Assembly: GCA_964467705.1 (NCBI GenBank)
Contig: CAYXUZ010000004.1
Location: 34,374-98,373, forward strand
Direction: 5' to 3'
DNA length: 64,000 nucleotides
DNA from: CAADGU01 sp964467705
GTDB lineage: Bacteria; Chloroflexota; Anaerolineae; Promineifilales; Promineifilaceae
Shown here: positions 8,499 through 15,494 of the stretch, piece after piece
Numbering within the stretch: position 1 is the stretch's first letter
How the letters are laid out: each line of letters starts with the position of its first letter
The notes under the pieces: generated by a model
Told to the model about the DNA's origin: nothing
Seen by the model: the letters and a program-made list of their open reading frames with translations, nothing else
The model's database searches: none
Position numbers and translations under genes: made by a program

Positions 8499-9600
8499 AG
8501 ACAGCAATGGTTTCCTGAGCGGTGCGGTTCCAGCTAAATTGGGTGGCCTGGGCAAAACCGAGTTGTTGGCGGTGGTGGTATTCCTCTTTGTCGGTAAGCA
8601 GGTGATGGAGTACGGTCGTCATCTCATTCACATTCTCCGGGTCAAAATAGGCCGCCGCATCGCCGCCCACTTCCGGGTGGCTGCTGGTGCGGCTGGCGGC
8701 CACCACCTGTCCGCAGGCCATATGCTCCAAGATGGGCAGGCCAAACCCTTCATACAGGCTCGGCTGCACGGCCAGATCGGCGGCGGCCAGGATAGCGGGT
8801 AAATCTTCATCGGGAACATAGCCTAAGTGGTGGACGGCCGTTTGCAGCCCATCTCGTTCAATTTTGGCGAAAAAGTCATCATACAGCCACCCTTTACCCC
8901 CGACCAGGACGAGGGATAGGTTGGGGATTCTTTGGCGGAGCGCGCCGAGGGCATCGAGCAGCCGATGGAGATTTTTGCGCGGCTCGATGGTGCTCAGGTG
9001 TACAAGGAACCGTTCAGGTAACTGGTATGTCTGTCTGATGTGGGCGACCCTGGTCGGGGGCGAGGGTTGGAATAGGGAAGAGGGCGCCTCATACACGACA
9101 TGAATCTTAGCCGGGTCAACGGCATATTGTTTGACGATGTCTTGCTTTGTAGCCTGCGATATGGCAATGATGGCGTCGGCGCGGCGGCAGTAAAGCGGCA
9201 TCGCCAGATTCAGATACCAGTAGTTCAGCTTTTTATGATGGGCGGGGAATAGTTTGAAAATGAGGTCATGGACGGTGAGGACGGTGGGAACGCCGTGCAG
9301 GGGCATGAGGAGGTGTTCGGTGCTGTGAAAGAGGCGGGCATCGGGCACGAGCCGGTTAAAGCCGATGTGCGCCCCATGTCCCAGCAGCACGGCCGTGCGC
9401 CACGGTTTGTAACCATAGTGGACGGTGCGTTGGGGGATGTGTGTGGGGAGCGTGGGGGGGTAACGGCCGTCTTTTCCCTGATTATAGAAAAACGCAAACC
9501 GCTCTGGCTCCGCCTGAATCAGCGCCGCCGCCAACGATTCGCTGTACCGCCCCAATCCGGCCCGGCTGTGAACGGCGGCGGAGATGTCCAGGTAGTCCAT
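8482..9600 (-). CDS. Glycosyltransferase family 4
   Basis: A 372-residue GT-B enzyme. The N-terminal acceptor domain begins MDYLDISAAVHSRAGLGRYS, with the Gly-rich loop that precedes the sugar site. The C-terminal nucleotide-sugar domain has FLVHLSTIEPRKNLHRLLDA, then SLYEGFGLPILEHMACGQVV containing the EGFGLPxLE motif of GT4 retaining enzymes. It likely adds a sugar to a lipid-linked glycan on the cytoplasmic side. It overlaps the downstream membrane glycosyltransferase by 17 bases and lies downstream of a sugar-nucleotide epimerase on the same strand, so these form one envelope-glycan group. Acceptor and sugar unknown. Confidence 0.9.
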   Translation of the reverse strand: MDYLDISAAVHSRAGLGRYSESLAAALIQAEPERFAFFYNQGKDGRYPPTLPTHIPQRTVHYGYKPWRTAVLLGHGAHIGFNRLVPDARLFHSTEHLLMPLHGVPTVLTVHDLIFKLFPAHHKKLNYWYLNLAMPLYCRRADAIIAISQATKQDIVKQYAVDPAKIHVVYEAPSSLFQPSPPTRVAHIRQTYQLPERFLVHLSTIEPRKNLHRLLDALGALRQRIPNLSLVLVGGKGWLYDDFFAKIERDGLQTAVHHLGYVPDEDLPAILAAADLAVQPSLYEGFGLPILEHMACGQVVAASRTSSHPEVGGDAAAYFDPENVNEMTTVLHHLLTDKEEYHHRQQLGFAQATQFSWNRTAQETIAVYDQLL

Positions 9601-9602
9601 GA

Positions 9603-9673
9603 ATCGTAAAACGTAAAACGTAACCCGTAATCCGTTTTTCGGTCTGCGGATTACGAACTACGGATTACGGGTT
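9603..9673. repeat. Mirrored (CGTAAAA / CGTAATC) repeat that supplies a stop codon
   Basis: CGTAAAA units, then AACCCGTAATCCG at 9622-9634, mirrored by its complement at 9661-9673. The TAA stop of the epimerase gene (9665-9667) is part of the right arm. Confidence 0.85.
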
Positions 9674-10615
9674 CTTATCCCACCAATCCGTAGACCAGGC
9701 TACTGCTTTGGCAATGCCTTCGCGCAGGGAGGTTTGGGGGGTGTAGTCGAGTAAGGCGTGAGCTTTACCAATGTTGGCGACGTAATGGGTCACTTCGCCG
9801 ACGCGGGCTGGTTCGATGGTCATGGCGGGTGTTTTGCCCAGTTCTTCACCGATGAAGCGGGCCATATTCACCAGGCTGTTGCCCTGCCCATAGGCCAGAT
9901 TGATGGTATGGTTGGCAATCTGCCCGCTCACCAGCCGCTCGATTCCCCGGTAGACGCCGTTCACGCAGTCGTCAATGTAGGTGAAGTCCAGCACTTTGTC
10001 TTCGCCGTAGACGGTGATGGGACGGCCGTGCTGGATTTCGCGGATGAAGTAAGGGATGACCCGTAACATGCGCTCGATGTCGTTGTCGTAACGGCCGTAG
10101 ACATTGCTGAACCGGAACACCAGGTATTTCAACCCATAACATTGGGCGTAGGAGTAAATGAGCGCCTCACCGGAGATTTTGCTGGCCGAATACGGGCTTT
10201 CAGTGAAGGCGAAGTCGGCGTAGGATTCCTCGGTGATGTAGCGGTGGATGTCGCCATACACTTCCCGTGAACTGCTGAAAATGATGGGAATGTTGTGGTG
10301 GCGGCAAAACTCCAACACGTTGAACGTCATGGTCATGTTTTCCAGAGCGCGGTGCGGCTGTTGCACCAGTTCATGCACTTTGGCATGGGCGGCAAAGTGG
10401 ACAACGGCGTCCAGATCGGGCGGGTAATCAACATGGCCGATCCCTTTGTCAAAGTCACGGTACGGGGCACTGAGGTCTTGCAGCAGGGTTTCAATGTCGT
10501 GCGTCCAGGTATTTGGCCGTTTGTCTATGCCAAAAACGTAATGCCCGCGTTCTTGCAGGTAGAGGCCGAGGTTGGTACCAATTTGCCCGCTGGAGCCGGT
10601 AATCAAAATACGCAT
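9665..10615 (-). CDS. NAD-dependent epimerase/dehydratase (extended SDR)
   Basis: A 316-residue sugar-nucleotide epimerase or dehydratase. The Rossmann motif is MRILITGSSGQIGTNLGLYL (TGxxGxxG). The catalytic set is FSSSREVYGD (Ser near residue 115) and YSASKISGE (YxxxK near 143), followed by FRFSNVYGRYD. The family acts on UDP-, GDP- or dTDP-sugars in the cytoplasm, feeding glycan assembly; the exact reaction cannot be named. The start ATG is unambiguous at 10613-10615. The last five residues and the stop come from the edge of a mirrored repeat, so the native C-terminus may have been trimmed or replaced. Confidence 0.9.
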   Translation of the reverse strand: MRILITGSSGQIGTNLGLYLQERGHYVFGIDKRPNTWTHDIETLLQDLSAPYRDFDKGIGHVDYPPDLDAVVHFAAHAKVHELVQQPHRALENMTMTFNVLEFCRHHNIPIIFSSSREVYGDIHRYITEESYADFAFTESPYSASKISGEALIYSYAQCYGLKYLVFRFSNVYGRYDNDIERMLRVIPYFIREIQHGRPITVYGEDKVLDFTYIDDCVNGVYRGIERLVSGQIANHTINLAYGQGNSLVNMARFIGEELGKTPAMTIEPARVGEVTHYVANIGKAHALLDYTPQTSLREGIAKAVAWSTDWWDKNP

Positions 10616-10658
10616 GTCAATTCTCCTGAAGGATTTTGTGCATCAAGAACTTTTGGTT

Positions 10659-10744
10659 GTCATTCCGAACCGTCTTCGGTGAGGAATCTTCCACGCGGTT
10701 CGAGGCGAAAGATTCCTCGCTCCGCAGACTACGCTCGGAATGAC
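10659..10744. repeat. Long inverted repeat of the GTCATTCCGA...TCGGAATGAC type
   Basis: GTCATTCCGA at 10659-10668 is mirrored by TCGGAATGAC at 10735-10744, and GAGGAATCTT at 10681-10690 by AAGATTCCTC. Repeats of this type are dispersed in many bacterial genomes. It lies upstream of the epimerase gene. Confidence 0.8.
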
Positions 10745-10810
10745 AGGCATAATTGTTTTATTAGGTGCATTGTAGAGCGGATTGGGGTGTTGGACAAATT
10801 ATAACTTATG

Positions 10811-11938
10811 TCAAATTCTTGTTTGTGAGCGCAGTTTGGTGGAGGAGATATCCAGGCGGAAGGGGAGAGGATGAAAGAGGTTGTTGAATGGCTTGGGAAT
10901 GCTCAAATCGTGCAGATCGTGGAAGAGACCATCCTCCCCCACACGGCCGGCGACTAGGAAGTTGTTGCCCCGTGATTGAATTTCGGACAGGGCGCTATGC
11001 ATATTCTTCGTGCTATCACCATAAAAGCGAGGCTGGAGGATGCGCACGGCCGTATCAAACCCCACCACAAAGGGAATGCCCGGATAGAGACGGGCTTTTT
11101 CCACAAAGGTGGGGGCGGTGCTTGCAAAAATGGGCCAGCGCCCGGCAAATTGGGCCATGCGGTTGAGCAAGGTTTCGGGGGGAAGTGGGGGTTTGTCGGC
11201 GTTCACGGCCGTACATTCAAACGCCACTGACAACCCTGAATGCCTGGCAGCCGCCTGCGCCAGCTGAATGTGCCCTTCATGCAGTGGGTTGAATGAACCG
11301 GAGAGGATGGCGGTGGGTGGTATGGTGAGGATACGGCCGTTGGCGTCAATTCCAAAACAAGCAATTTCCCGGTTCGTTAGCTGCCGGGCATACGGAGCAA
11401 ACTCTATCTCGATGGTTGTGAGCGTATCCCTAGTAGTTATGTCAAGTGGCAAATGCTTCGGCACGGCCGTCGCCTGCGCCAGCGCATTTAACATAAGATT
11501 ACTGATGAGCCGTTCTTCCTCTTCCCGGCTACGCGCTCCTTTATGCAGGTGCAGGTCGTAAATTGACAGTTTTTCTGGCTGCCAGACGGCCGTGTGTGCA
11601 TGATGTTCACCCTTTTTGGGGTAATCAGTGCTAATAGTGGCGGTGCAGGCCAGGCCAATGACGGGCGTATCAGGCGTTAGCTGAAGGGCACGAGCCAGCG
11701 CACGACCGGAAAGGGATACGGCCGTGTCCTGTGCCACATATTTCACCGGGCTGTAACCCAAAAAATCATCAAACGCGGCCGAACTGTAGGGGACAATGGC
11801 TTCTAGCAGGGTGCGGCTGGCCCCGGCCACCGCCAAGAGGTCAGCCAATGCCTGCGCTCCCGCACCCGCCGTCACCAAAACGACCTGATGGGGACTGTTG
11901 TGAATCGCAGTGATCAGACGGCGACTCTGCTCATTCAT
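10811..11938 (-). CDS. CinA C-terminal-like domain fused to an HxGH nucleotidyltransferase
   Basis: A 375-residue two-domain protein. The N-terminal ~190 residues (VVLVTAGAGAQALADLLAV, VKYVAQDTAVSLSG, IGLACTATISTD) resemble the CinA C-terminal domain, which in other proteins deamidates NMN. The C-terminal domain has SGSFNPLHEGHIQLA near residue 225 and ends with the ISSTKLR motif, both typical of nicotinate/nicotinamide mononucleotide adenylyltransferases. A pyridine-nucleotide salvage role (NMN to NaMN to NaAD) is a reasonable inference. The ATG at 11936-11938 overlaps the stop of the YhaM-like gene by 8 bases, so the genes are coupled; an upstream start would add only a Pro-rich stretch. 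Confidence 0.8.
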   Translation of the reverse strand: MNEQSRRLITAIHNSPHQVVLVTAGAGAQALADLLAVAGASRTLLEAIVPYSSAAFDDFLGYSPVKYVAQDTAVSLSGRALARALQLTPDTPVIGLACTATISTDYPKKGEHHAHTAVWQPEKLSIYDLHLHKGARSREEEERLISNLMLNALAQATAVPKHLPLDITTRDTLTTIEIEFAPYARQLTNREIACFGIDANGRILTIPPTAILSGSFNPLHEGHIQLAQAAARHSGLSVAFECTAVNADKPPLPPETLLNRMAQFAGRWPIFASTAPTFVEKARLYPGIPFVVGFDTAVRILQPRFYGDSTKNMHSALSEIQSRGNNFLVAGRVGEDGLFHDLHDLSIPKPFNNLFHPLPFRLDISSTKLRSQTRI

Positions 11939-12919
11939 GATCGGTGGGGCTGGTGGGGGATTGTGCGGAGCGGGGGTAATCAAGAGGGTAGCGCAACTCT
12001 GTACCGAACATGAGGCTACTTTTGGCCGTCCAATCTGTCAGGCTGACATCATCATTCAAGTGGTCAAAGTACCCCTGAACCCGGCTGTCTAATAAATCAA
12101 TCTGGTGCAGTAAAATCGCTTCCAGGGTTTTGGGCGGAATGGGCGACCCCCATTCCAATGTGCCATGATGGGAGGTAACAAGATGGACAAGCTGGCGTAA
12201 ATCGGCTTCGGGAAAGTTGCCCAGTTGGGCGGCTGCCTGCTCGATCATCACCACTGCTCGCACAATATGGCCGACGAGACGGCCGTCGTCCGAAAAGGCA
12301 AACCCCTGCGCCACGTCATACTCCAACGCCTTGCCCATATCATGCAGCAGGGCGCCCGTCACCAACAGGTCACGGTTAATGTGCGGGTAATGGTCGGCTA
12401 TGTTGTGTGCCAGATTGGCCATGCTCAGGCTGTGTTCCAGCAGGCCACCCAGGTAGGCATGGTGCATTTTGCGGGCGGCGGGGGCGGTGGCAAATTGGCG
12501 CAAAAAGGCGGCATCGGCCAATAAAAGCCGGTCAACCAGGGCGTNNNNNNNNNNAACAAGCCGACAATATCTTTTAATTCGGACAGCATCGCCTCACGCG
12601 GGCGGGGGCTGGCGGGTAGGAAGGCGGCTAAATCGGGATTCAGGCACTCGTTCAGGTCGGTGATATTGATTTGTAGAGAATCTTTGTAGTTATTGACACG
12701 GCCAGTGATGAGGACAATTCGGCCGGGCAGGACCACGCGGAACATGTATTCGGGCACATCCCAGTAAATGTAGGCGACTTGCCCGGTTTTGTCGCGCAAA
12801 TTGCCCAGGAGGTAGTCACGACCGTCTTTCGTTTTGCGGGTGATGACATCTTGCAACAGAAATGGTTCGTGCTCTAGTACATGCCCGGCTTGCAGGTCAG
12901 TGATAAAGGTTTTTTTCAC
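11931..12919 (-). CDS. YhaM-like 3'-5' exoribonuclease (OB fold plus HD domain), interrupted by an assembly gap
   Basis: The first ~120 residues (MKKTFITDLQAGHVLEHEPF, then GQVAYIYWDVPEY and PGRIVLITGRVNNYKDSLQI) are an OB-type nucleic-acid-binding fold. After ten N at 12545-12554 the protein continues with an HD phosphohydrolase domain: MHHAYLGGLLEHSLSMANLA supplies H and EH, and TGALLHDMGKALEY supplies the HD pair. This order is that of YhaM, a metal-dependent 3'-5' exonuclease in RNA and DNA turnover. The two sides of the gap are in different frames, so the N count is not exact. The downstream CinA/NMNAT gene overlaps its stop. Confidence 0.85.
12545..12554. other. Assembly gap (10 N)
   Basis: Ten N between the OB and HD domains of the YhaM-like gene; the frame differs across it. 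Confidence 0.99.
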
Positions 12920-13005
12920 GGCCGTTTTTCTCCTGAGTCGTTTGACGAGATTGTAGAGGGATTTGGCTTTTCTGGCTACAATCCTTCTGTAGGAGAATGA
13001 CTACG

Positions 13006-13584
13006 ATGAAAAAAATCATAGTTGGCATAACGGGGGCGAGCGGGGTTATTTACGGTATCCGGCTGCTGGAAGTGCTGCGTGAGGTGGCTGATGTGGAAAC
13101 GCATCTGGTGATGAGCAGTGCGGCCGGCATCACCATGAGCCTGGAGACGCCCTACACGCCAGAGCAGGTGGTGGCGATGGCTAATGTGCCATACCGGTTT
13201 ATGGACATTGCCGCGGCCATTTCTTCGGGTTCATTTAAGACGGATGGCATGGTGGTAATGCCCTGTTCCATGAAGACGCTGGCCGGGATTGCCCATTCGT
13301 TTAGCGATAATCTGCTGCTGCGGGCGGCCGATGTGGTGTTGAAAGAGCGGCGGCGGCTGGTCATTGTTCCCCGTGAAACACCGCTGCATCTGGGGCATCT
13401 GCGGCTGATGGTGCAGGTGACGGAGATGGGGGCGATTGTGGCCCCGCCGATGCCGGCCTTTTATCATAAGCCACAAACGGTGCAGGCCATCGTGGATCAA
13501 ACGGTGAATCGGGTGTTGGATTTGCTGGATATTTCACTGCCCGAAGATTTGTTTGACCGGTGGCAAGGAGTGAAAGGTGAGTGA
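13006..13584 (+). CDS. ubiX: UbiX-family flavin prenyltransferase
   Basis: A 192-residue protein, the normal UbiX length. It has the FMN/phosphate loop VGITGASGVIYGIRLLEVL, the MPCSMKTLAGIAHSFSDNLL block and the VIVPRETPLHLGHLRLM strand, all canonical. UbiX prenylates FMN to make the prenylated-FMN cofactor of UbiD decarboxylases; no ubiD is visible here. The ATG at 13006 is preferred to the ATG at 12997 because AGGAG at 12991-12995 is only one base from the latter and ten bases from the former. It is transcribed divergently from the YhaM-like gene and overlaps the next gene by 8 bases. Confidence 0.92.
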   Translation: MKKIIVGITGASGVIYGIRLLEVLREVADVETHLVMSSAAGITMSLETPYTPEQVVAMANVPYRFMDIAAAISSGSFKTDGMVVMPCSMKTLAGIAHSFSDNLLLRAADVVLKERRRLVIVPRETPLHLGHLRLMVQVTEMGAIVAPPMPAFYHKPQTVQAIVDQTVNRVLDLLDISLPEDLFDRWQGVKGE

Positions 13585-14050
13585 CACTATCATGGGTGAC
13601 ACGGCCGTGCGCACAGAAGCACTGACCTATTTACAGAATCACCAGGTGATGACACTGGCGACGGTTGGTGCAGAAGGGGTGTGGGCTACGGCCGTGTTCT
13701 ACGTCAATGATGGTTTCGATTTGTACTTCCTGTCGGCGGGGCATACCCGGCACGGCCGTAACATGGGAGATCGGGCTACGATTGCGGCGGCCATTCAGGA
13801 AGATTACCGCGATTGGCAAGAAATTCAGGGGATTCAACTAGAGGGTGAAGTGGTTTTGGTGGGGGGTGAGGAACGGGCAACGGCCGTGACCCTTTATACC
13901 CAAAAATATCCCTTCATCGGCCAGGCTGACCCGGACATACAAGCGGCTTTGGCGAAAGTGAACTGGTATCGGCTGCGGCCAAAACGTCTCTATTTCATTG
14001 ATAACAGTAAAGGGCTGGGGCATCGGGTGGAAGTTGACCTGAGCGGGTAA
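13577..14050 (+). CDS. Pyridoxamine 5'-phosphate oxidase-like flavin protein
   Basis: A 157-residue split-barrel protein. YLQNHQVMTLATVGAEGVWATAVFY (about residues 14-38) and LYFLSAGHTRHGRNM match the PNPOx-like FMN-binding barrel, with the ALAKVNWYRLRPKRLYFID strand near the end. Members bind FMN, F420 or heme, and most are reductases or storage proteins of unknown substrate. It starts with GTG at 13577, inside the end of ubiX and six bases after AAGGAG, so it is translationally coupled; a link to flavin metabolism is plausible. An internal ATG at 13592 is an alternative. Confidence 0.8.
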   Translation: MSDTIMGDTAVRTEALTYLQNHQVMTLATVGAEGVWATAVFYVNDGFDLYFLSAGHTRHGRNMGDRATIAAAIQEDYRDWQEIQGIQLEGEVVLVGGEERATAVTLYTQKYPFIGQADPDIQAALAKVNWYRLRPKRLYFIDNSKGLGHRVEVDLSG

Positions 14051-14100
14051 ACCGAAGCCCGAAATCCGAGGCCTGCTGTTCGATGTGGGGCTTCGGGTTT
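14049..14100 (+). terminator. Terminator-like hairpin after the PNPOx-like gene
   Basis: CGAAGCCC (14053-14060) pairs with GGGCTTCG (14088-14095), followed by GGTTTCTCATT. It lies between convergent genes; the long loop makes it moderate evidence. Confidence 0.5.
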
Positions 14101-14104
14101 CTCA

Positions 14105-15331
14105 TTACCCCTCCTCCGGTTCATACGTTTTCATTACCACTTTCAAGTACCGAACATGACCGGGAGTGTAGTAGAGCGCGACGGCCGCTTCTTCCAGATC
14201 AAACGGTTCAGACAGCGCCAACATTTCCTGCAAATAGGCGGCATCGCAGCGCATTACCGCCTCTTGAAACGCTTTTTCCCCTTTCACCTCCAAAATCAAA
14301 GGCGCCGTAGAGAGCGATTTGCTTTTCAAGGTACGGATAACCTGTGCCCGCCGTGCCACCAGCAAAATGGCGTTGACTGTATTTTTAGAGATATCTTTGC
14401 CGTCTTTTTCATACTTCTCGGCCAGAACATCAATCAACTCTCGCCAGCGCAACTGATCATTTTTTTGCAGATTGATAACCAAGTCTTTCAGGATGGGGAA
14501 TCGCTGTTCGGCGGGGATGATGCGCAGGCGCGCCTTTTTAAGCTGGCTGCGATATCGTTCGTGCAACGGCCGTTGCACTTCCTGTTTTTGTGGACGACAG
14601 ACGTACAGCGTAGTATTCACCATCCTGATTTCTAAAATGTGGTTGTGTTTTTCCAGGAATTTACGAAAGCTGCCTTCGGCGTAGGAACTTTTGTCAAATG
14701 AGCCATTACTCAATTCAGAAAGAGTTTGGCGCACCACGCTGGCGCGTACCTGGGCTTCCTCAGTCAGCAATTTTTCTACGGCCGTTTGCAGCAGCATCTC
14801 CACTTGTGCATCATTCAATTTGGCCGAAGGTACAATATCTTCATAATAAACATACTCATCACACAACTGCACAAAACTCTTGCTGGCCGTATGCCGAAGG
14901 CCCAACCCAATGACGTGTTTGCCCCTTTTGCGAAGCGACTGCACCAACGGCGTAAAATCGCGGTCGCCAGTGATGAGAACGTAGGTGCTGTATTGATGTC
15001 CGTCAATCAGCGTGTCCATGGTGTCCACTACGATCTGCATATCGGCCAGATTTTTGCTGAAGTTGTTGATGCGGACGGTGGACTGGGCGGCAAAACCGGC
15101 CACGGCCAGCTCTTTCATCAACTGTTGATTTTGTCGCCAATCACCATACGAACGGCGCAGCACGATGCGGCCGTTAGTCATCTGTTTGATCTGGTCGAGT
15201 ATCAAGTTAATATCAAAATTCAAGTTGGCTTGTTTGGCCCCAATTACCAGATTATCCAAATCCAAAAAGATGGCAACATCATTGATGTTGGTATTACCCC
15301 CTATTGGATGGTTGATTAGCCCATCATTCAT
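14105..15331 (-). CDS. NYN (LabA/DUF88) nuclease domain with OST-HTH/LOTUS-like C-terminal part
   Basis: A 408-residue protein. Residues 18-170 form a PIN-like NYN domain: DVAIFLDLDNLVIGAK gives the first Asp, MQIVVDTMDTLIDG the middle acid, and STYVLITGDRDFTPLVQ the GDRDF metal-binding motif. A helical part follows (residues 190-265, AQVRASVVRQTLSELSNGSF to LEIRMVNTTLYVCRP), which looks like an OST-HTH/LOTUS RNA-binding fold, then about 140 helical residues. Such proteins are presumed RNA nucleases; no substrate is known for this type. The nearest neighbour, ftsK, is divergent. Catalytic acids look intact. Confidence 0.8.
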   Translation of the reverse strand: MNDGLINHPIGGNTNINDVAIFLDLDNLVIGAKQANLNFDINLILDQIKQMTNGRIVLRRSYGDWRQNQQLMKELAVAGFAAQSTVRINNFSKNLADMQIVVDTMDTLIDGHQYSTYVLITGDRDFTPLVQSLRKRGKHVIGLGLRHTASKSFVQLCDEYVYYEDIVPSAKLNDAQVEMLLQTAVEKLLTEEAQVRASVVRQTLSELSNGSFDKSSYAEGSFRKFLEKHNHILEIRMVNTTLYVCRPQKQEVQRPLHERYRSQLKKARLRIIPAEQRFPILKDLVINLQKNDQLRWRELIDVLAEKYEKDGKDISKNTVNAILLVARRAQVIRTLKSKSLSTAPLILEVKGEKAFQEAVMRCDAAYLQEMLALSEPFDLEEAAVALYYTPGHVRYLKVVMKTYEPEEG

Positions 15332-15437
15332 GCGATTTCAGCTACATTCCCTTGATCCCACTTTCTGTTAATTCTACTCTAATCATTCTTTCTCGCAATT
15401 GTTTCCCGTGAAACCATGAGTCAATTTCACATAACGG

Positions 15438-15466
15438 CTGACGGCGCAACTCTTCCATGTTATAAT
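15438..15466 (+). promoter_or_regulatory. Sigma-70-type promoter for ftsK
   Basis: CTGACG at 15438-15443 and an extended -10 TGTTATAAT (hexamer 15461-15466), spaced by 17 bases. Transcription would begin near 15473, leaving about 22 bases of leader before the ftsK ATG at 15495. Confidence 0.7.
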
Positions 15467-15494
15467 GCCCGCATATCTACGGAACATCTGAGCT

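Noticed and set aside
10659..10744. Insertion sequence ends or an attachment site
   Set aside because: The inverted repeat has no transposase or target duplication, and belongs to a known type of dispersed repeat.
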